A stretch of 63,985 nucleotides of DNA, from positions 1 to 63,985 of the forward strand of contig JAWXVA010000004.1 in NCBI GenBank assembly GCA_044425815.1. The letters are read 5' to 3'. Under the pieces are notes generated by a model. The model saw only the letters and a program-made list of their open reading frames with translations, was not told the origin of the DNA and did no database searches. The first letter of the stretch is position 1, and every line of letters begins with the position of its first letter. Positions 53,940-62,812 of the stretch are shown here, piece after piece. Source of the DNA: CAUPWF01 sp044425815. GTDB taxonomy: Bacteria; Bacillota; Clostridia; Lachnospirales; Lachnospiraceae. Position numbers and translations under genes: made by a program.

Positions 53940-54668
53940 GTGTATAAATTAATGATAGTGGATGATGAATATGATATTCGCAGTGGTCTAGCACAATATT
54001 TTCCATGGAATCAAGTCGGGTTTGAGGTCGTACGAGTGGAAGATAATGCCAAAGCAGCACTAGACTATATCAGGAATCATGCAGTAGATGCAGTGCTTAC
54101 AGATATTGAAATGCCTCAAATGAACGGAATTGAATTAGCAAAAGCAATATATAAGGAAAATGCAAATACCAAAGTTATTTTATTATCAGCGCATAGAAAG
54201 TTTGAATACGCACAGGAGGCTATTTCAGCTCAAGTATTTTTTTATATTATAAAACCAACAGTCCATAGCGAAATTCAAGAGGTTTTTGAAAAAGTTAAAC
54301 GTGAATTAGACAAAAACAATGGTAACGAAGTAGAATGTGGTTATTACGAGAGTTTTTTGAATGAAGCAAAGCAAATTATGAAGGAGAATCTTTCATGCGC
54401 TACTTTGATTTCTGTAGCAGATAAAATGGAAAGAAGTCCCTCTTTTATTAGTCGTGTTTTTACAGAACATGAAAGCATTTCATTTTCTGATTATCTGCTT
54501 CAAATGCGCATGCAGAAAGCGAAAATACTTCTAAATTCTTCAAAATATAGAATATATGATGTAGGAGAATTGGTTGGATATAGTAATTCCAAAAATTTCA
54601 CCCGTGCCTATAAAAAATATTATGGATGTACACCAAGAGAATATAGAAGTTCTGTATTACCTAATTAA
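53940..54668 (+). CDS. Short AraC-type response regulator
   Basis: A 242-aa regulator starting at GTG 53940 with AAGGAG seven bases ahead. The receiver domain (~1-118) has DDEYD, phosphoacceptor Asp in DAVLTDIEMPQ and Lys in YIIKPT. An AraC/XylS helix-turn-helix domain (~140-240) has LISVADKMERSPSFISRVF, IYDVGELVGYSNSKNFTRAY and KYYGCTPREYRS. It lacks the ~250-residue middle region of the YesN-like protein at 4115. It is divergent from its likely kinase partner and directly upstream of the ABC importer, its likely target. Confidence 0.88.
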   Translation: MYKLMIVDDEYDIRSGLAQYFPWNQVGFEVVRVEDNAKAALDYIRNHAVDAVLTDIEMPQMNGIELAKAIYKENANTKVILLSAHRKFEYAQEAISAQVFFYIIKPTVHSEIQEVFEKVKRELDKNNGNEVECGYYESFLNEAKQIMKENLSCATLISVADKMERSPSFISRVFTEHESISFSDYLLQMRMQKAKILLNSSKYRIYDVGELVGYSNSKNFTRAYKKYYGCTPREYRSSVLPN

Positions 54669-54683
54669 TATTAAACAGTAAAT

Positions 54684-54790
54684 GCACCTACTTGTAAAGA
54701 AAATGTGAATTTAAAGAGTGAAATGATACCTTTTGGTGAATTCGAATTTTAAGTGATACTTTTTTACTTGTTAGGTGCCTTTTTTTGTAT
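54684..54790 (+). terminator. Terminator after the response regulator (long loop)
   Basis: GCACCTA (54684-54690) pairs with TAGGTGC (54772-54778), followed by a run of T. The 80-base loop is unusually long, so the assignment is moderate. Confidence 0.5.
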
Positions 54791-54799
54791 AAACCGTAA

Positions 54800-54808
54800 T
54801 GTTATACT
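54800..54808 (+). promoter_or_regulatory. Extended -10 promoter of the ABC importer operon
   Basis: TGTTATACT fits TG-n-TATACT. The -35 region is poor, consistent with activation by the AraC-type regulator encoded just upstream. Confidence 0.5.
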
Positions 54809-54846
54809 AAAAGCACAAAAAAAGAAGTGAAAGAGAGGAAAAAATA

Positions 54847-56181
54847 GTGAAAAAGAACAAAATTATTTCGTCGTTATTAGTAGCTACAATGGCATTTTCT
54901 TGCTTATCAGCATGTGGAAGCAGTGGGGAAAATCAAGATTCAGCACAAGTAACGGAAACGAGTACCGAGACTGTGGAGGAAGCAAGTGTAGAACCAGTCA
55001 CATTAAGATTCTCCTGGTGGGGCGGTGACAGTCGTCATGAAGCGACGATTGAAGCTGTAAATCTATATATGGAGCAGAATCCTAATGTGACCATCGAAGT
55101 GGAATATAGTGGATGGGATGGATATAAAGAGAAACTTGTAACTCAACTTGCAGGAAATACAGCAGCAGACATTATACAAGTAGATTATAGCTGGATTTAT
55201 GAGCTGTATGAGCAAGATAGTTATTTTACTGATCCAAGAGAGTTTGAAGGCATTCTCGATTTGTCTGGTTTTGAAGAGTCGGTATATAGCGGTTGTTGGG
55301 TAGGTGATGAATTACAAGGGCTACCTACGGGCTTGAATGTAACCACACTTATTGTTGATACAACATTTTTTGAAGAATATGGATTAGATTCGTCAGATAG
55401 TACATATTGGACATGGGATAAAGTATTAGAAGTTGGGACTGCAATTAATGCAGAAAATGAAGATAATTATTTGTTAAATGAATTTCCAAGTGGATCAAGC
55501 TTAATCAAAATGATGTTGGCACAAAAAGGACAAGAATTTGTGACAGAAAATTATGAGGTTGGTTGTACAGAGGAAGATTTGATTGAAGCGTTAGAAATGT
55601 TAGAAGCATATATTGATAATGGCGTTATATTACCATACGAGGAAAGTGCAATTTATGCAGAGCAAACAGAACAATTCCCTAAGTGGCTTAATGATGAAAT
55701 GGGAATGTTTATACAGGTTGCATCTACGATACCATCATATCCAGATATGGAATTAGATGTAATGTTAGTACCAACATATGAAGATGCAGTATCTTCAGGA
55801 GCAAGTATTTACCCAACAAATTTATTGTGTATCAATTCTAATAGTGAAAATGCAGAGGAAGCAGCAAAATTTTTAGACTTTTTCTACAATGATGAAGAAT
55901 GTATAGAGATACTTGCAGATGTTCGTGGAGTACCAGTAACAGATGCGGCGAGAACAATATTAGAAGAAACAGGTGTTCAAGATATACTAGTATCAAAAGC
56001 AATTGAAATTGCGATTGATAATCCAGGCTTGGGATATCACGAAGCAACATTTAACAGTGAATTATCAAAAATCATTAGTGATAATATAGAGCTGTTTGGT
56101 TATGGAGAAAAAACAGTAGAAGAAACAGCAACGAATATTTTGACAGAGTTGGAAGCAGCGTGTGCGACGCTTCGAGAATAA
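54847..56181 (+). CDS. Extracellular solute-binding lipoprotein (MalE-like)
   Basis: A 444-aa family 1 binding protein starting at GTG 54847 behind GAGAGG. The signal ends in lipobox CLSAC. The mature protein opens with TLRFSWWGGDSRHEATIEA and has the usual VNLYMEQNPNVTIEVEYSGW and TAADIIQVDYSW elements of oligosaccharide binders. It delivers sugar to the two permeases encoded next. The beta-mannosidase behind them suggests manno-oligosaccharides or mannosylated glycans as ligand. No ATPase gene is present in the cluster, so a shared MsmX-type ATPase elsewhere is expected. Confidence 0.87.
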   Translation: MKKNKIISSLLVATMAFSCLSACGSSGENQDSAQVTETSTETVEEASVEPVTLRFSWWGGDSRHEATIEAVNLYMEQNPNVTIEVEYSGWDGYKEKLVTQLAGNTAADIIQVDYSWIYELYEQDSYFTDPREFEGILDLSGFEESVYSGCWVGDELQGLPTGLNVTTLIVDTTFFEEYGLDSSDSTYWTWDKVLEVGTAINAENEDNYLLNEFPSGSSLIKMMLAQKGQEFVTENYEVGCTEEDLIEALEMLEAYIDNGVILPYEESAIYAEQTEQFPKWLNDEMGMFIQVASTIPSYPDMELDVMLVPTYEDAVSSGASIYPTNLLCINSNSENAEEAAKFLDFFYNDEECIEILADVRGVPVTDAARTILEETGVQDILVSKAIEIAIDNPGLGYHEATFNSELSKIISDNIELFGYGEKTVEETATNILTELEAACATLRE

Positions 56182-56195
56182 TTATTAGAAAAGTT

Positions 56196-56229
56196 AGCGC
56201 TTCAATCGTCCTAGTATGATTGGAGCGTT
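56196..56229 (+). promoter_or_regulatory. Stem-loop between binding protein and permease genes
   Basis: AGCGCTTCAATCGT (56196-56209) pairs with ATGATTGGAGCGTT (56216-56229) over 14 bp with wobbles. There is no T-run, so it likely stabilises the upstream mRNA, or weakly terminates, keeping binding protein in excess. Confidence 0.65.
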
Positions 56230-56247
56230 CTTAGTAAGGAGGCTATT

Positions 56248-57132
56248 ATGGGATATCGCTCAAGAAAATATATTGGGTTATTATATGTTCTACCATTCAT
56301 CATTGGATTATCTGTATTTCAGCTCTATCCTTTTATCTCTTCATTTGTGTATTCATTTACAGATTTAAGTTTAGCAAATGATTGGAAATTCATAGGACTA
56401 GAGAATTATATAAAAGCTTTTACGGCAGATAAAGATTTTTATCAAAGTTTAAGGGTGACTGCCACGTATGTATTTATTGCAGTGCCTTGTAAATTGTTGT
56501 TTGCATTGTTCATCGCAATGATTCTAAGTATGGATTTAAAAGGAATTAAAATTTTCAGAACCATCTATTACATACCTTCCATCTTAGGAGGGAGTATAGC
56601 AGTTTCTGTAATTTGGAGATTCTTATTTGCTTATGACGGTTTAGTGAATCAAGTGACAGAAATTATCAATATTCCAGCAATAAATTGGTTGGGGAATAAA
56701 GATTTAGCATTGCCGACAATTAGCATGTTGGCAGTATGGCAATTCGGTTCTTCTATGGTTTTATTTTTTGTAGGTTTAAAACAAATACCAGATTCATTGT
56801 ATGAAGCTGCAGCCATTGATGGTGCGACTAAGGTGGCGCAATTTTTTAAGATTACGTTACCATTACTAACACCGACTGTATTTTTTAATATCATTATGCA
56901 GACAATTGGAGCATTTCAAGAATTTACAACGGCATTTGTAATTACAGGTGGAGGTCCAATGAACTCAACATATCTATATGGAATGATGCTTTATGAAAAT
57001 TCATTTACATATTATAAAATGGGATACGCAAGTGCACAATCTTGGATATTATTTGTGGTTATTATGCTAGTAACAGGGTTACTATTTTTGAGCTCTAAAA
57101 AATGGGTTTACTATGGAGATGGAGGAGAATAG
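56248..57132 (+). CDS. Sugar ABC importer permease (MalF type)
   Basis: A 294-aa membrane protein with six hydrophobic helices and the ATPase-contact EAA loop YEAAAIDGATKVAQFFKITL. The N-terminal GLLYVLPFIIGLSVFQLYPF is typical of carbohydrate permeases (MsmF/UgpA class). It starts behind AAGGAGG and its stop codon lies one base before the second permease gene, so the two are co-translated and form the heterodimeric pore. Confidence 0.92.
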   Translation: MGYRSRKYIGLLYVLPFIIGLSVFQLYPFISSFVYSFTDLSLANDWKFIGLENYIKAFTADKDFYQSLRVTATYVFIAVPCKLLFALFIAMILSMDLKGIKIFRTIYYIPSILGGSIAVSVIWRFLFAYDGLVNQVTEIINIPAINWLGNKDLALPTISMLAVWQFGSSMVLFFVGLKQIPDSLYEAAAIDGATKVAQFFKITLPLLTPTVFFNIIMQTIGAFQEFTTAFVITGGGPMNSTYLYGMMLYENSFTYYKMGYASAQSWILFVVIMLVTGLLFLSSKKWVYYGDGGE

Positions 57133-57133
57133 A

Positions 57134-57979
57134 ATGGTTAAAAACAAAAATATACTGCAAAAAATAGTAGCGTATATATTTTTATCTGTACTGGGTATTG
57201 TAATGATATATCCATTATTATGGATGCTAGCATCCTCGTTTAAAGAAACAAGTGATATCTTTAATTCAATTAGTATCATTCCACCAACGTTAGATATTCA
57301 ATATTATATAGAGGGCTGGAAAGGTGTAGGAGAATATACATTTGCAACTTTTTTCAAAAACACATTTATCTTGGTAATTCCAGCGACGATTTTTACGGTG
57401 ATTTCATGTTCGATTGTTGCATATGGTTTTGCGCGATTTGAGTTTCCGTTAAAAAAAATTCTTTTTACGGCAATGTTGGCCACATTAATGTTACCAAGTT
57501 CGGTGCTTATTATACCACGTTATCTGTTGTTTAGAGACCTTCAGTGGTTGAATACGTACTTGCCATTTATTGTACCAGCTATGTTTGCAGGAAATTCTTT
57601 TTTTATTTTTCAATTGATACAGTTTTTTAGAGGGATTCCAAAAGAATTAGATGAAGCAGCATCGATTGATGGATGTAGCACATGGAGAATTTATACAGAT
57701 ATTTTAATGCCGTTGTGTAAACCAGCATTAATTTCAGTTGCATTATTTAATTTTATATGGGGGTGGAATGCATTTTTTGAACCTTTAATTTATATATCTA
57801 GTGTAAATAAGTATCCGTTGTCATTGGCGTTGAGAATGACGTTAGATTTAGGGTCGGCGGCAGCATGGAATGAGATTTTTGCAATGTCAGTATTATCAAT
57901 AGCACCTCCGATCATTATCTTCTTCTGTGCACAAGATTATTTTATCGAAGGGATATCTTCATCAGGATTGAAAGGATAA
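57134..57979 (+). CDS. Sugar ABC importer permease (MalG type)
   Basis: A 281-aa membrane protein with six helices. ATG 57134 was chosen because GGAGGAG (57121-57127) precedes it; the longer frame from 57113 would include that site. The EAA loop is DEAASIDGCSTWRIYTDILM, with MIYPLLWMLASSFK at the N terminus. It is the partner of the MalF-type permease. The beta-mannosidase gene follows after four bases. Confidence 0.92.
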   Translation: MVKNKNILQKIVAYIFLSVLGIVMIYPLLWMLASSFKETSDIFNSISIIPPTLDIQYYIEGWKGVGEYTFATFFKNTFILVIPATIFTVISCSIVAYGFARFEFPLKKILFTAMLATLMLPSSVLIIPRYLLFRDLQWLNTYLPFIVPAMFAGNSFFIFQLIQFFRGIPKELDEAASIDGCSTWRIYTDILMPLCKPALISVALFNFIWGWNAFFEPLIYISSVNKYPLSLALRMTLDLGSAAAWNEIFAMSVLSIAPPIIIFFCAQDYFIEGISSSGLKG

Positions 57980-57983
57980 TGAT

Positions 57984-60458
57984 ATGACAAAAATTACATT
58001 AGATGGAATATGGGAATTTGGACAATTGGATTCAAAGGATACGTACAAAGTTACTGTACCAGGTACGGTTTGTAATGATTTGTTGCAGCATAATTTGATA
58101 CCAAACCCTTATTATAGAAATAATGAGGAAATAGTACTGGAAACATTGCGCAATGATTTTAAGTATAAAAGAGAGTTTATAGTAGCAGAAGGATTTTTAG
58201 AAAATGAGTGTATTGAATTACATTGTGAAGGATTAGACACTTATGGAAAAGTATTTGTGAATCAGCAAGAAGTTGCAGTAGTTAATAATATGCATAGAAC
58301 TTGGGATTTAAATGTCAAAAATATTTTGAAGATTGGTTTAAATACAATTGAAGTTATATTTTTATCAGCTACACAATATGCACTAGATTTATATAAAGCT
58401 GATTCGCTATATACGACTTCGGATACAATAGATGGATTTATGCATGTTCGTAAATCGCATTGTATGTATGGCTGGGATTGGGCACCGCAATTACCTGATA
58501 TGGGAATATTTAGAAGTATTAGCATCTGTGCGTTTAATAGAGCTAGAATAGATGATTGTGTAATACATCAAAATCATAATGATGGAGAAGTGGACCTGAC
58601 AATAGATGTGTTGGTTACGGATCTAGATGAAAAAGTTTCATATGCTAATTCGATTAAGATAAAAGCAGAATTTATGGATCCTAGTGGCGAGGTAATAAAT
58701 CAGTGGGATTGTGATTGGGAGGAAACGATATCTTTTAAAGTTGAGAGTCCACAATTATGGTGGCCAAATGGATATGGAGAACATCCGCTTTATAAATGGA
58801 AAGTGGCAATCTATTCAGAAGAAGTGTTATTAGATGAACGAGAATTAAATATTGGACTTAGAACTTTAACGGTTCGACAAGAGCCAGATGAATATGGAGA
58901 AAGTTTTGAATTGTGCGTAAATGGAATTTCAGTATTCGCAATGGGTGCAAATTATATTCCAGAAGATTGTATATTACCTAGAATTACACAAGAACGTACA
59001 GAAAATTTATTGATGCAATGTGTAAAAGCGAACTATAATACGGTACGTGTTTGGGGCGGTGGATATTTCTTTGATGATAATTTTTATGATAGTTGCGATA
59101 AGCTAGGTCTTATGGTGTGGCAAGATTTGATGTTTGCTTGTGCGGTATATCGATTTACGGATGAATTTGCACACAATGTTATAGAAGAAACAAAGATTAA
59201 TATGAAAAGATTACGGCATCATGCATGTATTGCATTATGGTGTGGTAATAACGAACTGGAATGGGGATGGTCAGGCTGGGATATGGGATTTGGAAATGAT
59301 CCGTATCATAAAGCAGACTACATTAAACAATTTGAGTGGGTGCTGCCACAAATTGCGAAAGAAGTGGACCCAGATAGATTTTATTGGTTGGCATCTCCTT
59401 CATCAGGTGGAAGTTTTGATAATCCAAATGATGAGAATAGAGGCGATGTACATTATTGGGATGTGTGGCATAGATTAAAGCCATTTACAGAATACAGAAA
59501 ATATTTTTTCCGTTTTTGTTCCGAATTTGGGTTCCAGTCATTTCCATCACTTAAAACAGTCGAAAATTTCACATTACCAGAAGATAGAAATATATTTTCT
59601 GATGTTATGGAGAATCACCAAAAAAATGGTACAGCAAATGGAAGAATTTTACTGTATCTAGCAGATAATTTTCTGTATCCTAAAAAATTAGAAAATCTGA
59701 TATACGCATCACAGATTTTACAGGCTGAAGCAATAAAGTATGGGGTAGAACACTGGAGATCTAATCGTGGTCGATGCATGGGCTCTTTATATTGGCAACT
59801 AAATGATTGTTGGCCAGTAGCTAGTTGGTCATCCATTGATTATTTCAATCGTTGGAAGCCGTTACATTATTATGCAAAACGTTTTTATGCACCGATTACT
59901 TGTTGCGCAATTGAAGAGAAGAAAGTAGTTGATTTGAAAATATGCAGTGAAACATTGGATGCGCATACTTGTGTGTTGAAATGGCAAATTCGTTCAACGC
60001 TAACTAATGAGATACTTCAGCAAGAGGTAATTGCACTAGAAGTTGCAGGATTAGGTGTGACCCACGGATGCAGAATAGAAATGAAAGAGATGCTGCTGAA
60101 TAAAATGCAGCAAAAGAGCATCTATTTGTCTTATCAATTATTAGAGGATGGAATTTGTATCAGTGATTCTACATTATTATTTGTCAAGCCAAAGCATTTC
60201 GAATTTGTTAAACCAACAATAGAAATAGATGTGAAGGACAGTGAAGATGAATTTATTATGAATATAGTATCAGATGAATATGCTAAATATGTGTGGTTAG
60301 ATAGTATGGAATTTGATTTTGTATCGAGTGATAATAGTTTTGACTTGTTGCCGAATGAAGTCAAAACGATAAGGATTTCTAAGCAAGAAATAGACAGCCA
60401 TGTCACTGCGGATATGTTGCGAGATATTAAGGTTAAGTCAGCATATGATATTCGCTAA
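57984..60458 (+). CDS. GH2 beta-mannosidase
   Basis: An 824-aa cytoplasmic glycosidase (no signal peptide) that removes terminal beta-mannose. Layout: sugar-binding jelly roll (~1-170, TLDGIWEFGQLDS), immunoglobulin-like domain, TIM barrel (~290-600) and C-terminal beta domains. The acid/base Glu424 is in WCGNNELEWG, the nucleophile Glu514 in FCSEFGFQSFPS; YGWDWAPQLPDMG and VWGGGYFFDD are typical of the mannosidase branch of GH2. It is encoded four bases after the permeases, so it acts on what they import. Three oxidoreductase genes follow. Confidence 0.92.
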   Translation: MTKITLDGIWEFGQLDSKDTYKVTVPGTVCNDLLQHNLIPNPYYRNNEEIVLETLRNDFKYKREFIVAEGFLENECIELHCEGLDTYGKVFVNQQEVAVVNNMHRTWDLNVKNILKIGLNTIEVIFLSATQYALDLYKADSLYTTSDTIDGFMHVRKSHCMYGWDWAPQLPDMGIFRSISICAFNRARIDDCVIHQNHNDGEVDLTIDVLVTDLDEKVSYANSIKIKAEFMDPSGEVINQWDCDWEETISFKVESPQLWWPNGYGEHPLYKWKVAIYSEEVLLDERELNIGLRTLTVRQEPDEYGESFELCVNGISVFAMGANYIPEDCILPRITQERTENLLMQCVKANYNTVRVWGGGYFFDDNFYDSCDKLGLMVWQDLMFACAVYRFTDEFAHNVIEETKINMKRLRHHACIALWCGNNELEWGWSGWDMGFGNDPYHKADYIKQFEWVLPQIAKEVDPDRFYWLASPSSGGSFDNPNDENRGDVHYWDVWHRLKPFTEYRKYFFRFCSEFGFQSFPSLKTVENFTLPEDRNIFSDVMENHQKNGTANGRILLYLADNFLYPKKLENLIYASQILQAEAIKYGVEHWRSNRGRCMGSLYWQLNDCWPVASWSSIDYFNRWKPLHYYAKRFYAPITCCAIEEKKVVDLKICSETLDAHTCVLKWQIRSTLTNEILQQEVIALEVAGLGVTHGCRIEMKEMLLNKMQQKSIYLSYQLLEDGICISDSTLLFVKPKHFEFVKPTIEIDVKDSEDEFIMNIVSDEYAKYVWLDSMEFDFVSSDNSFDLLPNEVKTIRISKQEIDSHVTADMLRDIKVKSAYDIR

Positions 60459-60487
60459 TAGTGACAGAAATAATGGGAGAAGAGAAA

Positions 60488-61645
60488 ATGAATAAAAAAA
60501 TAAAAATGGGTGTGATTGGACTGGGTAATATGGGGACTACACATGTAGAAAATTGGTTAAAAAAGCGAACTCCAGAAATTGAAATTGTGGCAGTTGCAGA
60601 TAGGAATCAAGACAAAGTGGATAAAATTGTTTCGATGTTTCCTGCTTCCATCACTAGTTTCTTGGAGGGAAGGGATTTAATCGTAAGCGGAGTATGTGAT
60701 GCAGTGTTAATAGCTGTACCACACTATCAGCATCCAGAACTATCAGTGTTGGCATTTGAGAATCAGTTACATGTGTTGTGCGAAAAGCCAGCAGGAGTTT
60801 ATACAAAACAAGTACGAGAAATGAATAAGGTTGCTTTAGAAACCGATAGAGTATTTGCGATGATGTTCAATCAAAGGACAAATCCCGTTTATCGAAAAAT
60901 GCGAGAAATTGTGCAAAACGGGACAGTGGGAGCAATTAAGCGTGTGAACTGGATTATAACAGATTGGTATCGTACAGATATATATTATGAAAGTGGTGCA
61001 TGGCGTGCAACATGGAAAGGAGAAGGCGGAGGTGTTCTTCTGAATCAATGTCCTCATAATTTAGATTTACTACAATGGATTTGTGGTATGCCGAGTAAGG
61101 TACAAGCTTTTTGCCATGAGGGGAAATGGCATGATATTGAGGTAGAAGATGATGTTACAGCTTACTTGGAGTTTGAAACTGGAGCGACAGGAGTATTTGT
61201 AACGACAACAGGAGATACGCCAGGAACAAATCGGTTGGAAATCACAGGGGAAAACGGGAAATTGGTTTGTGAGGATAATCAATTAACCTTTTGGGAATTA
61301 GAAGAAAATGAAAGAACGTTTTGTAAAAAAGCTACTGGTGGATTTGACAAACCAAAGTGCAAGAAACATAAGATTGAAATAAATGATGAAAATCCAGAAC
61401 ATCCAGGCGTTGTAAATGCGTTTGCTGCCAATATTCTCAGAGGAGAGCCTTTGATCGCAGAAGGAGAAGAAGGGATCAATGGATTGATTTTATCTAATGC
61501 GATTCACTTATCTTCATGGTTGAAAAAGCCAATAGCAATCCCTTTTGATGAAGGATTGTTTTATGAAGAATTACAAAAAAGATGCCAAGTATCCAGGGTG
61601 AAAGAAGAAAAAAATATAGTATTCGATACAAAAGGATCCTACTAA
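60488..61645 (+). CDS. Gfo/Idh/MocA-family oxidoreductase 1
   Basis: A 385-aa NAD(P)-dependent sugar dehydrogenase-like enzyme. ATG 60488 was chosen (GGGAGAAGAG ahead); GTG 60461 is only two bases after the mannosidase stop. The Rossmann motif is VIGLGNMGTTH, the catalytic EKP motif is in LCEKPAGV, and the second domain has GGGVLLNQCPHNLDLLQW with the active-site His. It may oxidise or reduce a hydroxyl of mannose, a mannoside or a polyol. It is part of the mannosidase operon and shares most similarity, by eye, with oxidoreductase 3 at 62813. Confidence 0.88.
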   Translation: MNKKIKMGVIGLGNMGTTHVENWLKKRTPEIEIVAVADRNQDKVDKIVSMFPASITSFLEGRDLIVSGVCDAVLIAVPHYQHPELSVLAFENQLHVLCEKPAGVYTKQVREMNKVALETDRVFAMMFNQRTNPVYRKMREIVQNGTVGAIKRVNWIITDWYRTDIYYESGAWRATWKGEGGGVLLNQCPHNLDLLQWICGMPSKVQAFCHEGKWHDIEVEDDVTAYLEFETGATGVFVTTTGDTPGTNRLEITGENGKLVCEDNQLTFWELEENERTFCKKATGGFDKPKCKKHKIEINDENPEHPGVVNAFAANILRGEPLIAEGEEGINGLILSNAIHLSSWLKKPIAIPFDEGLFYEELQKRCQVSRVKEEKNIVFDTKGSY

Positions 61646-61670
61646 GCGATTTATATGGAAGGAGTATATG

Positions 61671-62741
61671 ATGGATAGAAAAGATGGAATGAATTATATG
61701 CCACAGGCTAAAGTGGAAAAAGTCGTGGAAAAAAATACATTTATAATAGCCGCTGTCGGATTAGATCATGGACATATTTATTGTATGACGGAAGGTTTAG
61801 TGAAGGCGGGTGCTACGTTAAAATGGGTGTATGACCCAGATGCTCAGAAAGTAGCGAAATTTTTACAAACGTTCCCACAAGCGAAAATAGCGGATAGTGA
61901 AGAACAAGTGTTGCTTGATGATGAAGTTGTATTAGTAGCGTCTGCTTGTATACCGAGTGACCGTGCTCCTTTTGGAATTCGAGTTATGCGTTCAGGAAAA
62001 GATTATTTTGTAGATAAGACTCCAATGGTATCCTTAGAACAGCTAGAAGAAGTAAAAGCAGTATGTAAAGAAACGGGGAAAAAATATGCAGTTTCTTATA
62101 GTGAACGTATACTATCAGAAGCAGGAGTGTATGCAGGATATCTAATTGATCAAGGCGTAATTGGAAAAGTTTTGCAAGTGGTAGGTTTAGGACCGCATAG
62201 GTTAAATGCTCCATCAAGACCTAAATGGTTTTTTGAAAAGGAAAAATACGGCGGTATTTTATGTGATATAGGAAGTCATCAAATAGAACAATTTTTATAC
62301 TATACAGGAGCTACAGATGCGACACTTGTAAATAGTAGTGTTTCTAACTACAATCATCCGCAGTATCCAGAGTTAGAAGATTTTGGAGATGCTAATTTAA
62401 TTGCAGATAATGGAGCTACTTGTTATTTTAGAGTAGATTGGTTTACGCCTGAAGGTTTATGCACTTGGGGAGATGGGAGGACGTTTATTTTAGGAACTGA
62501 AGGCTACATAGAACTAAGAAAATTTGTGAATGTAGGTGTAGATGCAAGAGAAAATCATGTTTATTGGGTAGATCAACACGGAGAGCATAGTGAGTGCGTA
62601 GATGGAAAAGTAGGCTTTCCGTTCTTTGGAGAATTTATATTAGATTGTATCAATCGGACAGAAAATGCTATGACTCAAGAACATGCGTTTAAGGCGGTAG
62701 AATTATGCATAAAAGCACAAAGCAGTGCTCGAGTTATATAA
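61671..62741 (+). CDS. Gfo/Idh/MocA-family oxidoreductase 2 (divergent)
   Basis: A 356-aa member of the same superfamily but divergent. The nucleotide motif reads AAVGLDHGHIY rather than GxGxxG, and the usual EKP is replaced by DKT in YFVDKTPMVS; the later KYGGILCDIGSHQIEQF segment keeps Asp and His. ATG 61671 (six bases after GGAAGGAG) is preferred to 61668. An altered EKP suggests a different reaction, another cofactor mode or a regulatory role. It lies 25 bp after oxidoreductase 1. Confidence 0.8.
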   Translation: MDRKDGMNYMPQAKVEKVVEKNTFIIAAVGLDHGHIYCMTEGLVKAGATLKWVYDPDAQKVAKFLQTFPQAKIADSEEQVLLDDEVVLVASACIPSDRAPFGIRVMRSGKDYFVDKTPMVSLEQLEEVKAVCKETGKKYAVSYSERILSEAGVYAGYLIDQGVIGKVLQVVGLGPHRLNAPSRPKWFFEKEKYGGILCDIGSHQIEQFLYYTGATDATLVNSSVSNYNHPQYPELEDFGDANLIADNGATCYFRVDWFTPEGLCTWGDGRTFILGTEGYIELRKFVNVGVDARENHVYWVDQHGEHSECVDGKVGFPFFGEFILDCINRTENAMTQEHAFKAVELCIKAQSSARVI

Positions 62742-62812
62742 AAATAGGGGCCGGATGTAAATGAATTTTTTGAGTCATACAATAGAAAATAGTAGGAAGG
62801 AAGAAGTTGAAT

